The translations under genes were made by a program, and so were the position numbers. Source: Turbatrix aceti (Eukaryota; Nematoda; Chromadorea; Rhabditida; Panagrolaimidae). Taken from it: a stretch of DNA of 64,000 nt. Below, piece by piece: positions 48,601-62,127 of the stretch; the stretch's first letter is position 1; each line of letters starts with the position of its first letter. The notes beneath the pieces were generated by a model. The model was not told where the DNA came from. It made no database searches and saw only the letters and a program-made list of their open reading frames with translations. The stretch covers positions 9,365,547 through 9,429,546 of the forward strand of contig OZ017767.1 of assembly GCA_963969345.1 (NCBI GenBank), given 5' to 3'.

Positions 48601-51600
48601 CAGTCACTCACTACCGGGTCTAGGGCTACTCGGACACTCGCTAAACGGCTATTTGTCCGGTATGAGGGAGCGAGAGAATAATAGGCGAGGGAAATAAATA
48701 CATGTATACCGGGACTACCTAAGTGGGGAGATCTGTGGCGACACCTGTGGGGAATACGGTATATGAGGATCTCAAAAAGTATTGGAGGTCAGTTAAAGGT
48801 CGGAAAGTTGCATGCAACGTGCAACTTACACGGAATACAAAAACGAAAAACCTTGCATGTTGCGTGCAGCTTTGATGTCGTTGTGCAAAATAAATATTTT
48901 CGTGTTAGGTCCTAATTGGAAATCAAAAGATAAAAAATGACTGGTTTTGAAGCGAAAAATCGAAATCTTGGGTTTATCGTTCAATTTTTTTTCTGGCGGA
49001 TTATAAGTCAGAAATCACTGATTAGAATCCATATGCGTTAAATTCGTCCATTATCGTAATGCCTTGCTTCTGACCTATCAAACATGAATTGTATATCCAT
49101 ACCAATTTTCCGGATTGCCTACACTTTTTTTCGGGCAGCAGCCATTTACCAGTCACTCATCTCTCATTCCTATCGAGTCCATGGATATGCCTGGTTTCTG
49201 CTCTTTTGTCGCCAGTGAACAAAAAAATTGTGTTTAATATATACATATTTTTTTGTGATGAGCCATAATGGAGTGGCTATTACCACCATCACGCAGCACC
49301 ACCACTACCTGTTGTCTTTTCATCCTCATCATCACGACAGGTGTAAAGCGGTGTCGCAGAGCACATGTATATGTTTATTTATCCATGCGCGTACAAATTG
49401 CTCCCGCTACTACTCGTTTACGCCTTTTTGTTGTCTGTTGCATACCATATCTCCTATCCTGTATCCTCTAATATCCATCCGACATGAGTCGAGCCGAGGG
49501 GGGGGGCAAAAGGTGTGGTTGGAGAGGAAATCATTCAACGAGCGGCTAAATAAACGATGTCAGGAAACCGGGGGAAAGAATATTGTATGTAAATACAAAA
49601 TATGCACTCATTGGCTTACAAAATTCAAAAAAAAATGAATCGAAATTTCTAAATCAAGATAAAAAAGCGAGAATTTTTTTTTCATATTTTCCACATAAGA
49701 CCAGGGAATTTTTCTCAAGGGGAAATTTCATATTTTGATTTATGTCATTTTTTTGATTTTTTTAAATCGTTGTAATTTTTTTTAATTAACTTAAAAAATA
49801 ATTTTTGTAAGTTTTTTCATCCATCTTGCTACAAATTTTCACCTTTCACTTAAACTTTCAAAAATCAATTCCAAAATAAACTCTGTAGCCTTGGACTACA
49901 AAAAATCGACAGAAACTTCACCCTTGCCCCCAAACAAAAAAAATAAAATCAGAAAGAAACCACTCAAGTAACCGCCAGCCATCTACATACATTTTGGAAT
50001 ATGTTTGTTAGGTGGTTAAAATCGAATTGGCTGCAATTTCACGTTAACATCATCGAAACATTAACCGTGGCAGCGATTGCAGTGCTATCTGAATACCTTG
50101 ACTGCGATTACTAAATTCATTAACACGTTTTTTTTTCTTCGTTTTTTTTCAAACAGTTACTTTTATGGTAGTCAATAACGGTTTTTTTGCGAAAGATGCT
50201 AAATGAATCAAAGATCTTGTTTTTTTGTGATTCTTCGATGTTCGTTTGTTTGAATGTTCTAGGGACCAGGAAAAACAGATGGTTGTGGTCTCGACAGGAA
50301 AGCCGTTTTCAATTTTCATCTTGATTTTATTTATTTTTAAATTTTAAATTAGGTTTTTACAAAAAAAAATTTCGTGTCGAGACCACTTCATAATTTTGTA
50401 AATATTTTTAGCCTTAAAAATACTGTTTGAGAGTGCTCCTTGGTAGCATTTATGTATCTGTCTCATCTACACATTTATTCTTATCCTTAAATAAACAGTT
50501 GCACGTTAAACGTAGATAAACAAGAAAAAAAGCAAAGTAAACCACTCAACCAAATACATCTATCGAATCGCAGTCAATTTCAACATCATCTCATCGGAAT
50601 CACCTAAGTAGGATTAATCGGGGTTTTTAGCACAAGTAAAATGGATTTTATAATTGACGCTGTAAATTTGCGATACTTTAGATGGTTAAATTTGTGTTAT
50701 ACGAAATTAACTGAAATTTGTTACATGAACAGTTGGAAACATATTGCGCGCATGATAAATTTAATACAAATAAAACCACATTTTAGCAAGAAAAAAATTA
50801 TTAGAATAGAAATAAACATGTTGAAAAAAAAATTTAGACTGCGATTTAAAAAAAAATTAATTTTTCGTATTTTTTACATCAACTAAATAAAAAAATCGGG
50901 AAAATAAAAATCATGGTTCAAAATGAAAATTAGAAAAATATTTCAAAATGTATCGTAAAAATTTTATCATCCGCAAAATTTTATAAATAAGCTTTTTTGA
51001 ATTGAAACAATTTTTTTTTGCCTTTTTACCTCAATTTTAACAAAATAACAATTTTTGTGTTTAATAAATACAAAAAAATTATAAACTTTTTTCTACCGTA
51101 ATACCTATATTTTCACCGGGGCTGTTTATTGTATTATAACAATAATCTGGATCAAAATCAAGAGCAATTATTCTGACATAGTAAAATCAGTCATCCGTAA
51201 GCGTTGGGTGAAGTGATGGATCGCGGACCACTGATCCACCGTCTGTCGACCAATTAGTAATGCATAGCAACAATACTATTGCCCTCTCCTGCACAGGTGA
51301 GGAAGTGCATCTCTAACGCCATCTTGATTGGATTCACCTCCACTTATTAATCGCACAGACAACAACCACACCACTTGTCTCAATTGACTCGACGCAGTTG
51401 AAGCTGCTCGATCAAGTGCCCGACAACCACCGACCACCGTGGGAGGTCATCCTCGGCGCAAATCGGTCAAGCAGGACAAAACTAAGGAAAATGAGAAGGA
51501 AGCGATTTGTATCTAATGATGTCGTCTGACATGAGTATGGTGTCTCAATGACGACTCAATTCAATTGGGTCTTGCAAGGTGAGAAAATGAGAGAATCAAG

Positions 51601-51638
51601 GCTTCCTGTGGTGAAGCGTGGGGTGTTCTATTGTGGGG
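42690..51638. other. Nine-kilobase non-coding region downstream of the homeobox gene
   Basis: I found no coding exon with credible borders. The sequence is more balanced in base composition than the introns to the left. It has many short simple repeats (CATACATACATA near 43540 and 46787, GATGATGATGAT near 43220 and 44690, GCGCGCGCGC near 45930) and segments resembling the TCTCGACACGAAA repeat (44065 and 50370). It is probably regulatory and repeat-derived. Confidence 0.4.
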
Positions 51639-51642
51639 TTAA

Positions 51643-53028
51643 AAGACACTCTGTGAGCCGATTTAGTATCGACGACCCCGTGTTTTTACAACCCCCAAAT
51701 ATTTTGTGCCAAAGTTGCAGGTGGCAGGGGGGGAGGAACAGAAATAAATATAAAAAAAATTCCAGAAGCCGGATTCTGGAGTTACGGCTTCTGGAAGTTT
51801 TTGACGTCAAATTTTCAACTTGCTTCAAAAAATCTGATTTTTGGCATACAGGGGTATCTTGGCACGCGAAATCGACTGGTGTACTCAGATTTTTTTTTGA
51901 ACTTCTGATTTTTTCGGAATTATTGATTTCTGCAATTTTTCGACATTTTGCCTTACATTTTTGGCTACAGCATTTGCATTTCTTCTGGGGGAGCAGTGAG
52001 GTTCAGATATTCTTGTAGAGCATGTTTTTCTGAGTCTGGGATAAAAAACACAAAAAAAAGTGGTAACACTTTTGTGACCATCCTCGGGCATTTATCGCGC
52101 GCACTCGACAAAAAAAGAGTGTAAACAGCATCTTTTTTGCCTCAACTGACAAAAAAAGGCGTGCGCGCGCGTAAAAGGAGTCATGTTTAAAAAAATGCCC
52201 TAAAGCCAATTTTTGTTTTTTATGCTAGCGGTCACCTGGGTAGGCTTGGGCATGTCCCAAACATTGCTTTAAGTTACTTGTGTTTTTTATCGTATTATTT
52301 TGCTACGAGTTACAGCATTCCAACTTTTCAGTTTTTTCAAATGCCTGTAGCAATGCGCAAAATTGTCGGATTAAACGCGCAAGTGACTTGTTACAATCTT
52401 CAGGACATGATGAAACCTATTCAGGTAACCGCTAGCATAAAAAACAAAAATTGGCTTTAGGGCATTTTTTTAAACATGACTCCTTTTACGCGCGCGCACG
52501 CCTTTTTTTGTCAGTTAAGTCAAAAAATATGCTGTTTACACTCTTTTTTTGTCGAGTGCGCGCGATAAATGCCCGAGGATGGTCACAAAAGTGTTACCAC
52601 TTTTTTTTGTGTTTTTTATCCCAGACTCAGAAAAACATGCTCTACAAGAATATCTGAACCTCACTGCTCCCCCAGAAGAAATGCAAATGCTGTAGCCAAA
52701 AATGTAAGGCAAAATGTCGAAATATTGCAGAATACAATAATTCCGAAAAAATCAGAAGTTCAAAAAAAAATCTGAGTACACCAGTCGATTTCGCGTGCCA
52801 AGATACCCCTGTATGCCAAAAATCAGATTTTTTGAAGCAAGTTGAAAATTTGACATCAAAAACTTCCAGAAGCCGTAACTCCAGAATCCGGCTTCTGGAA
52901 TTTTTTTTATATTTATTTCTGTTCCTCCCCCCCTGCCACTTGTAACTTTGGCACAAAATATTTGGGGGTTGTAAAAACACGGGGTCGTCGATCCCCCCTT
53001 GGTCCTAAATCGGCTCACAGAGTGTCTT
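51643..53028. mobile_element. 1.4-kb fold-back element flanked by TTAA
   Basis: The ends are AAGACACTCTGTGAGCCGATTT in inverted orientation, with TTAA at 51639-51642 and 53029-53032. The arms (51643-52243 and 52418-53028) are near-identical; the 174-bp spacer is unique. Terminal and sub-terminal blocks (CTGTGAGCCGATTT, AAATATTTTGTGCCAAAGTT, GGATTCTGGAG) match the 34501-35507 element, so the two are divergent members of one family. An exon-like open frame of 31 codons lies in the spacer. Confidence 0.88.
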
Positions 53029-53032
53029 TTAA

Positions 53033-56000
53033 ATGCAGTTTTACCGTAGCCTTGTAATTTGTAATTGAAAGTTGAAGAACAAAAAAAGGGACGTAAAAAT
53101 AAAAAAAATTATAAAAATTTTTTTAGAAAAAAATTGGAATTTTAAAAAACGTGACGTAAAATATAAACGCTAATTTTTTTAAAGTCAAAATTTTAAAGTT
53201 GTTTTTTTTGCAAAAAAAATACAAAAAGTGTTTTTGAAAAAAAATTGTAGAATGTTTTTTTGAAAAAAATGAAAATTTTGGTAGAAGTGAACAAAAAATA
53301 TTTTTTTGTTTCAACGTCAAAATTTGAAATTCTAATTCTTTTAACAGAAAAAAGCTTTGGTTAATTTTTTTTTTAAATTTACGAATTTAATAAAAAAAAT
53401 GTTTTTTATGAAAATAAAATTAAATTGCCAAAATAAAAATTTTGAAGCACATTCTCAACCATATAAATTTTATGTATAACCAACGTCACCCGTGGCATAC
53501 TGTAAAAGACTCCAACTCTTACTTGAGTCGTCTCCCAGCGATTTCATTCCTTTTTCTTGCCGTAGGATATTAGATTATGGATAAAAAGACCCCTGGCCGT
53601 CTCCTAAACCTATGAATTGACGGAGGATAAAGTGTAAAGTGCGAGATGCCTGTCTGCCACTCATGTCAGCTAGGCAGGCTATTTACATAACTTGTGTGAC
53701 CGGATAAAGGCGAAGAAGACACTTGGAAGCAGAACCTACTGATTTCTCGCTACATCAAGCCGAAGAAGCGTCCGTTTACCCAGATTTATATGCTAATGAT
53801 AATCGGAGGAGTAACAGTATAACAACTCTATTTCGTATAAATATGTAGCTCTAAAAACTTTAGTCAAAATTTTTAAAAGGATTCCATCTTAAAAAATGCA
53901 ATCTAACCTAAGAATTGTGGCAAAGAAGGGAACAAACACAAATAATTTGAAAAAAAAGAGAAATATGAAAAAATGGTTTTTTTTTCAAGATTGAAAATAT
54001 TTTTTTTATCAAAAACAAAGTCGATATAAAGGATCGTTTTTCAGATCATAAAACTGAAAAAAAATTTTAATAAAAAAATTAATGAAAACAATGAAACAAA
54101 AATTTTGCGGGTAAACAATATATCTGAATATTTTTTACAAATTCCAAATTTTTTATGCAAAGTTTTGATTTAAATAATTTAAAAAAATCAGTAAATCAAA
54201 AAAGTTTTAAATCTAAAGCATGAAAAAAAAACTAAAAAAAGGAAAAAAACACATTATATTTATTACATTTGAAAAGTTTTCGAAACAAAAAAAGCCAAAG
54301 TTTATTTAATAGAATTTTGGTTGTATTCATTTTTTTGTGTTCTTCGTAATTTAAAAAAATATTAGTTTATTGAGCTCAAACAAAACATAGTTTTTTTTTA
54401 AAACCGACCAATTCGAAACAATTAAAGCACTTCCGATATCACAAACAACCTCCATCCAAGTCAAGTAAAAGGTGCATTGCACCGCATTGTTTGTTCAAGT
54501 AGCATCATCGGTAAAAAGCAAACAAGTTGATCGTTAGTCGTGATGAGTGGCGGTGACGAATTGACCTGACCTTTGTCTTGCTACCAATCATCATCATCAT
54601 CATCGACCAATGCAATTGACACAAGTTCCGCCACTTTAAACATCCATCGTCCGAGTCCGAGTCCGACACAGCCATGTATGTACATACTACCTGAGCCTGA
54701 GTATCTGACACCTTGACTGCTCACGCCCGTCGCGTCGCGCGCATGAGGATGCCGCAAAAAAGCATCCGTGCACTTGTCGGCTGTCGGCTCGGTTCTTTCA
54801 TGATGGCATCCATGCGCGAGCAAAAAAAGAAAAGCAAAGGTGCGCGTGGATGTTCATACATAAATACTAATTGTTTTGTGGAGAAAAAAGAGACAAATGC
54901 CGACACGAGGACGACTTTGGCAAGTTTCTGGGGGTCTATAAATTTTTTTTTCTATCAATAAAATTTTTTTTCTGTCCCTGACATTTTATTTTCCCTGTCA
55001 TTTGTTATTGTGTTCGTAAGTAAAGGACACCAACCAACTACGTTGTCGGCCCCTGACAATTTTTCGTTTTTTTTTGTTTCATAGGCCAAAATATATTATA
55101 TGTATTATAGAAAAAAGGCAAAATCTGCGTCACAGGGTATCAAGAGACGACAAGAGCACAAGCCTTGAATATGACACCTCGACTATTTATAGCTCCCTAA
55201 AAGCAGAGAGAAAAAAGGCGCGTAACAAATCAACCTGACCCTGGGTTGCCTTTTTTTTCCCATGGCCTATGGCCCAGGGCAGCGGCATTGTGTTCGTCGG
55301 AGGTTGGTTACGTCACGGGGACACCATTTTTGTTTGTCGAGTGGACTTGACTCGACTCGACTTCGTAACCCATCCAGAGACAGGGCAGGCGTCAAAGTAA
55401 GATCTGAACTTGAAACCAGACAGATGTGACGTCTTGTTTTTGAGACAAACATTTTTTATACCGACAATTGGACCGAAGGATTGAAGATAAAGTTTTGAAA
55501 AAAAAACATGATTTTAGAATGCTTTGAGAATTTTGAAAATTGCAAATGACCTCACTCATTCAAGTTTTTATGGTTTCCGACATCGTTCAACACCTGACAC
55601 CTCACATGTACTAAATATTTCCGACAATAAAGTGCATTCATGGATCGTCGCCTCGTCAGCGGCACCGTTTGATCGTTTTCGTTCTCGTTCTCTTTTGATC
55701 GTTCGATGTTCGACAAATAAATATTATTACTCGGCGGATATCGGCATTATACCAAAGCATAATACGGTATCGCGTCTCAATCATTCACATGACTCTCATT
55801 CACATGTTCATATTGTGATTGTCTTTGTATCAAGCATCCAAAATAAAAACTTGATCCAAGGCTGAATTGTAAAATTATTTGAAACCAATTTTTTTGTTCA
55901 AAAAATGCTTTTCAAAAAAATGTTGTTTTTTTTGAAAACGTAAAAACATTTATGAAGCGATTTTATTATATATTTTTTCAGAAACTGAAATTTTGGGTTT

Positions 56001-57323
56001 CATAACAAAAAACGGAATGAATAATTAAAGAATAAACTTTTATATAAACTCAAAACTACAGTACACTCTACAGGATAAAAATAAATCAAAAACAATTTTT
56101 TGTGCACTTTTCACACGTCTACTGTTTCATAATTTTGAATCCAAAAAATCGCGATAACTTTTCACACACATTTGTTTTGCTCTCATCCTTCTGAACTCTG
56201 AATAGAAAAGTTCAGCTCACATCAATGTCCATGAAATTATAAAACAAAAACAATTATTTGTGATTCCGGTGAGTGTCAATTAATAATGACGTTCCCGAAC
56301 CTAACTAAAAAGATTGATGACGTCTTGCTTTCGTTTTTCCTTTCCGTTTCCTTTCGATGTTATGAACTTGGTCAGAGGCAACAGCAAAGAGGAAACAAAG
56401 GATTGAAACACGCTACCAGCATGCATGCCATGCGTGCGTGCGCACGCGTGGCGCGCAAGTGAGGTAAAAAGAGGCGACGAAGACTCCACAGTGACGTAAA
56501 CTACATCTTTCAATCAGGGCAAAGGCTGGACGAGTCCGAGATGGACTTTGTGCCTAATTGCGCACATGTTGGGGTATTTCCTTATCTCGGTGTGCGTGGA
56601 GATAAACCGAATTAGGTTTTTTTACGCGCGTTATTCCAAAAAAAAGGATTATTGGCGAAAAGGATTTTAAACAAAGGAGGGGGTTAACTGTTTTTTTAAG
56701 GATAATTGGTGATTGTTCCGTCTTGTTTCGGAACTCGTAGTAAAATGTTTTTTCCGGAGTTTCACGTAGGTTGGTGTTTTTGTTTAAAAAAGGATAAAAA
56801 AGGATTGAAAACTATTTTTTGCCGTTTATTTTTTTGAACTAACTTTATGTAATTTTGTAAACTATGTACATAAATAAAAAAATTATAAATGCGATGTATA
56901 TTTTTTTTTAATTTCTAATAAAAATTTAAAATTTTTTTGTATTATAAAATTTGTTTTAGCAAAAATACGGTAGAAAAAAAAACAATACTCAATACAGTAT
57001 CAAAAATGTAATCCTAGCCATTGTAGCTTTAATTTCAGCTTTTGAGCAAAAAAAACAATGCACTATATTTGTACTTTTTTGGGTCCGATTTTTTTTTGTT
57101 AGTAAATAAACTGATACGATTTTTTTTTGAAATTAAAAATGTACATATTTACATATTTCAAATTGCCAAATTTCAGTGGCAATATTTTTGACACGAAATC
57201 TAAAATTCAGGTAATAAAAAAATTATTCTATAAACATTTTTTTACGATGAACAATTATTTCACTCTCTGTCATTTATTAACCTTTTCCTACAAAATATCG
57301 TCCAAACATAATCAATCGGGTGA
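53033..57323. other. Intergenic region, no gene recognised
   Basis: It contains A/T runs (53100-53450 and 53900-54420), a stretch of more balanced base composition near 54500-55400 with CATCATCATCATCATCGA and GTCCGAGTCCGAGTCCGA repeats, and an alternating GCGTGCGTGCGCACGCGTG tract near 56430. No credible exons. Confidence 0.4.
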
Positions 57324-60300
57324 TCAAATCGCCGAATGAGGGGCAAAACGAATCGCCTTCTGCGACCCGAGTGTTTTATCTTCATGGGGTTTCTTGATCT
57401 TGGCAACGACAGGAGACTGTTTCTTGGCATTTTTTTTCTTTTGTTTTCTCATTAGGATTTCGTTCAAACCCGAATCACTTGATGCGGTATGGGAACTGCT
57501 GCAGGAGCTTCCATCTTTGGCGGGGGGAGTCTTTTTCTTGTCTTCTTTTTTTGAAGCTTTTTTCTGATTAATGCCGTTGGTCAACGCGCTTGTTCCTTCT
57601 AAAGGATCACGTGAAAATGACCAGTTTGATGTTGCTGTCTTTGTTGGCTTTTTCCTAAAAACAGATTTTTGACTTATGATAATATTTATTATTATTGCCA
57701 ATATTTAGTTGGATGATGTTTTTTGAAAACACATGGAGTCACGTCACATTGCCCTTTTCTGGAAATCTTACAAGAGCTAACTAAGTGCGCGTGCGGGAGG
57801 CTACAATGTATTGTTGAATTAATACGATAACAAACTTGGTTTTATACCTTATAGACAGTGAGTCAAGAGTTGCTGCACCGAATAATAGTTAGTAAAGTAT
57901 TATTTGGTGCACTGGTCAGTAATAAGAGTGTATTAGCTATACAACTTGACGTTTCTGAGAAAACAACGGTTCTTACAACGAAAACCTTAAATGCGTGCGC
58001 ACTTTGATTAATGCACTTTGATTTAGGGTTTGCATTTGTAATTCACGTGTTTTATCTTCCCTAACTGATAATCACCACCCACTTATGTGAATAATTCCGC
58101 CTCATTTATGTTAAGCCTCATTAGTGTAAGAACTGGTTTATGATACATAAACAAGATCATTGGGTTTAACCAGAGTTTTAAATTTCAAAAGCTGATAAAT
58201 ACAGAAATTATTACTGTTGTCAAAAGCACGTGTTTGGTTTTCATGCGAAATTCGTGCGCACAAAATTGGTTCTCAAACAGAAAGTAAAATTTCCGTTTGA
58301 GAACCCCAAAAAAGAGAAAAAAAGAGGAATGCGCGCGCGTTTATTACGTTTTTTAAAAATTTAATTTCCATTTAGTTGCGCTATCAAAATATGTTCCCTT
58401 AACATAAGAAAAAGCCATATAATTGTAAAATCCAAAAACTCATACCACAAAATACCATTTTTCTGTTTTGTACTGGTGACGTAGTTCCGACTTCGTAATC
58501 CCGGAACTGGGTTTTTCACCTTTCACGGCATAAAGTCAATCATTAACCATAAACGTATTATTATTATTATTATTATCACCTTTTTTCCTTCTAAAAAGGC
58601 GTAGTAAAAGAATCATGATCTAATTACACAAAAAAACCCTTCTGGAAAATTTTTTTTCTTCGTTTGTATCGTAGCTATGAAATATTTTTCAATGGTATAC
58701 TAATTAGCCCGTTGCGATGACATTTGTTAACTATCTAAAAACACGTGACAAACCCCGATCTATTTTTTTTCATTTGTTAATATTTATATAAAAACAAAAA
58801 AATTTAAAATTACCGTATCTTGTGGTTCGGAGGAGGATTCAAGTCTTCTCCCTTGCCAGTTGATCGTCCCGTTCGAGATTGGCGCGTACGCTAAAATTTT
58901 TTTAGTTCTTTTTTGGAAAACATAAAAATGCAGACGTACACTTAAGTTTGTAGCAGGCTTCTTGGGTGGGGCTTCTTTTAGTGGGGGTGACCGGTCATCC
59001 GACGAAACACGGTCCTCCAATTTTCGTGATTCGAGACGCCTCACTTTGGTCATCGACTGATTTTTTGAAATCATCATTGACTTTTGGGAAGACTTCATCC
59101 TCAGACGCATCATGGAATTTGTTCTACAAAAAAAAATTCATTCACCCAAAAAAAATTTGTGAAACAAAAAAATGACGAATTTCATTCTAGATGCTTTTGT
59201 TTGTAATTTAGTGCACCAAGACATGTCAAAAAAACGTGCTGTTGCTGGAAAACAATGCGAGTGTTGTCTATAAAAGCTTCAACGGATACATTTTTGGACT
59301 ATAGTTTTATGAACGCCTCAAAACTAAATACATTTCTTCTGTACTTTTTTTGGGCACAATAAATTGTTTTCCTGACAGAAGCCCTAAATAAGAACAGACG
59401 GTTTAGAGTGTTCTAGATATTTACGTGCAGGATTACAAGACATTCCTGAGATTGTGGGGGGATATGACGTGTGACGGGGAAGAAGGAAATACCTAGTAAA
59501 GGGGCGCAAGGTATTATTTTTAGAACGGTAATTTACAAGTGCCCCGATCTAGGACCCATGGGTCCATTTTCGATTTTTTTTTTGATTTTTTGTAACTAAA
59601 TTTTATAATTTTTGGCTTCTGGAAAGAGCAAATGTTCGCGTTCGTTTGTGTTCTTTGGAGAACGCGGTTCAAAATGTTCGTGTTCGTTCGATAAAAAAAC
59701 TGCTCGTGCCCGTTCACAAATAAAATACTGTTCCCTTCTTCATTCTAATCGGCCGGACCAATTTTTGGTCATAAAGCTCGTTCACCCTCTCTTTGCGGCT
59801 CAAAAAATCTTTTCAGCGAGTGTTTTTGATGGATCCCCAAAAATAGGCATTTTTAATTTGTTTCATATCGTAAACAAAAAAAAATAAAAAAAATGTATGT
59901 ATCCTTACTGTGGATTATTTATTAAATTAAATACCCACTAATCCTGATAATCTAAAGGTACTAGGGAAACCGAACATCAACAGGAGGTTCAAAAATTATG
60001 TCATATTTTTTATGACGGGTGACAAACACTGGTGTGATCAAAAAAATGTGGGCCCTCTGTTTGATTTATAAGTTAATTACAGAATTTTGTTTAGAAGTTG
60101 TACATACATGTTTAAATGAAGACTTTTCTAAAAAAAACAGTGCGGGGGCACTTTGTCGAAAAATTACGTTTCACATAAATGCTTTAAATAATTTTTTGTG
60201 GTGTAAGCGTCATTTAAAATTAAATTATCTACCTGCGAAAAACGTTTTTTTTATTGCATTAATCAGCTTTGCAAGAACCACAATTGTAAAAAAAACTATA

Positions 60301-62127
60301 AGATTTTAATTTAATTTTTTTTGCAATACGATTTTTCCATCGCGCGTAACTAGAATATTTATAGTAATCATAGTCGAAGTAACACCTCGGTAGTCGACTA
60401 GTAAAGGTTATGTATATCGTAAGATTATCCCAAACCAAAGTTTAATTTTGCCCCCTCCCGGAAGTATACATCCGTGATGACACTCATTTACAAATACCTA
60501 ATTATCTAATAGTATGTATTATAAACAATTGTATAAAATTTGACTATACACCCCCCCCCTCCTATGTTTTTTTTGCCCACTACTTCTCTATTATGACATT
60601 GTATGTATATGTATAATGTTTAACGTTATCATCACGTAATAAAAATAGGATTCTAAATACATAAGTGTAATTATGTATCATTACTAAATATTTCAAATGC
60701 CGGTAATTGTGACGTTTATTGCCTCCCCGTTCGTATCGTATCCTGTGTGATTTGTGTCTACGAAAAGCATGTTCTTGATGTTTGCGTGCTTGGGTCATTA
60801 TTTCTTTTTTGAGCCTACATAGAGCATCAACAATATTAACGTGTTATATAACACTACATATAAAATAGGTTTGCTATCAGTGATCGGTAAATGTGCGCAT
60901 ACGTTCTTGTTCGAGGGAAACAAATTAGATTTTACCTGTTTATTGGTCATTCGCGAACGCGATCAAAAATGTTTGCGTTCGTTCATCGAAAAAAATCGGA
61001 AATCAGATTTTAGCACCTTTAAAAAAAAATTATTAAAAAATTTTTAAATTAAAAAAATTTTAATTTTGATTTTTTATTTAAAAATTATTATTATTAACAA
61101 AAAAATATTGTATGTAATTGTTCACTGGCTTTTTGAACTTTTTTTCTTCTACAGTACACAATTCCAAACTGCGTGCTTCTTCTTTTTTTTCTTTTGCTTC
61201 CTGTACATGCGTCGAAATTGAAACCATAAAGAATAAAAAAAGAATCTCAACTTCTTTACTGACGATCTTCAAGAAAACACGGCAAACATTAAATTACGTA
61301 AAAGACTACCGATATCTGTCGTCTGCCTATTTTTGTCTGCCTGAACTCAGCCATCATTTATCCGTGTTTTCTGTTCCTTCCTGTCTTTTTTGGCCGACGG
61401 AATTGGAAGGCGGAGACAACATTCCTTCCCTACAGAAAGAAGCCAAGCCAAACGCGAACATGGTCTTCTCGGGGCTTGGCTTGGGTCCCCTATATAAATA
61501 CACATTCTTGTCCCGTTGTTTTTTTTACATAAACGTGTGTGCCGTAAACGTTGCTTGTTACCAACAAAAAAAATTTTGCTTCCCAAAAGGATGTTTTGTA
61601 ACAACAAGGCAGTTATAAATTCTAACCTATTACGTAACGACTACGTAGCTGATACAAAAATTGACATCACAGCTGAGGTTGGTTGAAAAAAGCTATTTGT
61701 TTTATGACCCAAGGCACTTTGAAAAAATCGTATCCCGTCTTTGTAGTTTGCTTTTGGTGCTTTATTTATTCTAGGAAAGCTTTTATTGTTTTCTGATAAA
61801 CACGAATTGTATATTCACCTTTGTTTTTGGATATCACGACACAGCTGTCGTCAGAAAGTCCAAATTTTAGTTTTTGTTTATTTGTTTTTTTTCTACAGTA
61901 TATTCTACAGTACAAAAAAATTTAAAAAAAAGGAAAATAAAAATATGTGGTGAATTAACATTTTTTTTTCTTATTAAAATTTTTTTATTTTCAAAAACTC
62001 ACTTTAAATTCTTTCTCAATTGCGATAATGCCGAAGAACCAGTGGACGTACTAGTAATCTTCGAAGCCGTGGACTTTGTCCTTGTTGTCGACGGCAAACT
62101 TCGTGGCTTTTTAGCTGAACGAGACAT
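57324..62127 (-). CDS. Lys/Ser-rich protein of unknown function (at least 4 exons, partial model)
   Basis: Minus-strand exons: 62127-62003 (MSRSAKKPRSLPSTTRTKS start), 59123-58942 (RRLESRKLEDRVSSDDRSPP), 58890-58814 (YAPISNGTINWQGRRLESSS) and about 57654-57324 (TATSNWSFSRDPLEGTSALT, then a Lys-rich tail ending in RFAPHSAI). The first two junctions keep phase with good GT/AG borders. The last junction does not: exon 3 ends in phase 0, but exon 4 needs two bases from the previous exon, so a small exon is missing or the last acceptor is different. The protein is basic and low in hydrophobic residues, with no signal or membrane segment, which suggests a nuclear or cytoskeleton-binding disordered protein. 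No domain recognised. The 2.9-kb first intron also leaves room for exon 1 to belong to another gene. Confidence 0.45.
58268..58305. repeat. Hairpin repeat GGTTCTCAAAC / GTTTGAGAACC
   Basis: An inverted pair with a 16-bp loop lies in an intron of the Lys/Ser-rich gene. The stem sequence resembles the end of the hAT-type MITE (CAGGGTTCTCAAC). Confidence 0.45.

Noticed and set aside
51548..52980. 156- and 112-residue frames on opposite strands
   Set aside because: They are reverse copies within the arms of the second TTAA element.
61118..61618. 166-residue plus-strand frame
   Set aside because: It has no motif, it starts in a poly-pyrimidine stretch, and it lies in the large intron of the Lys/Ser-rich gene. 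Its length alone is not enough.
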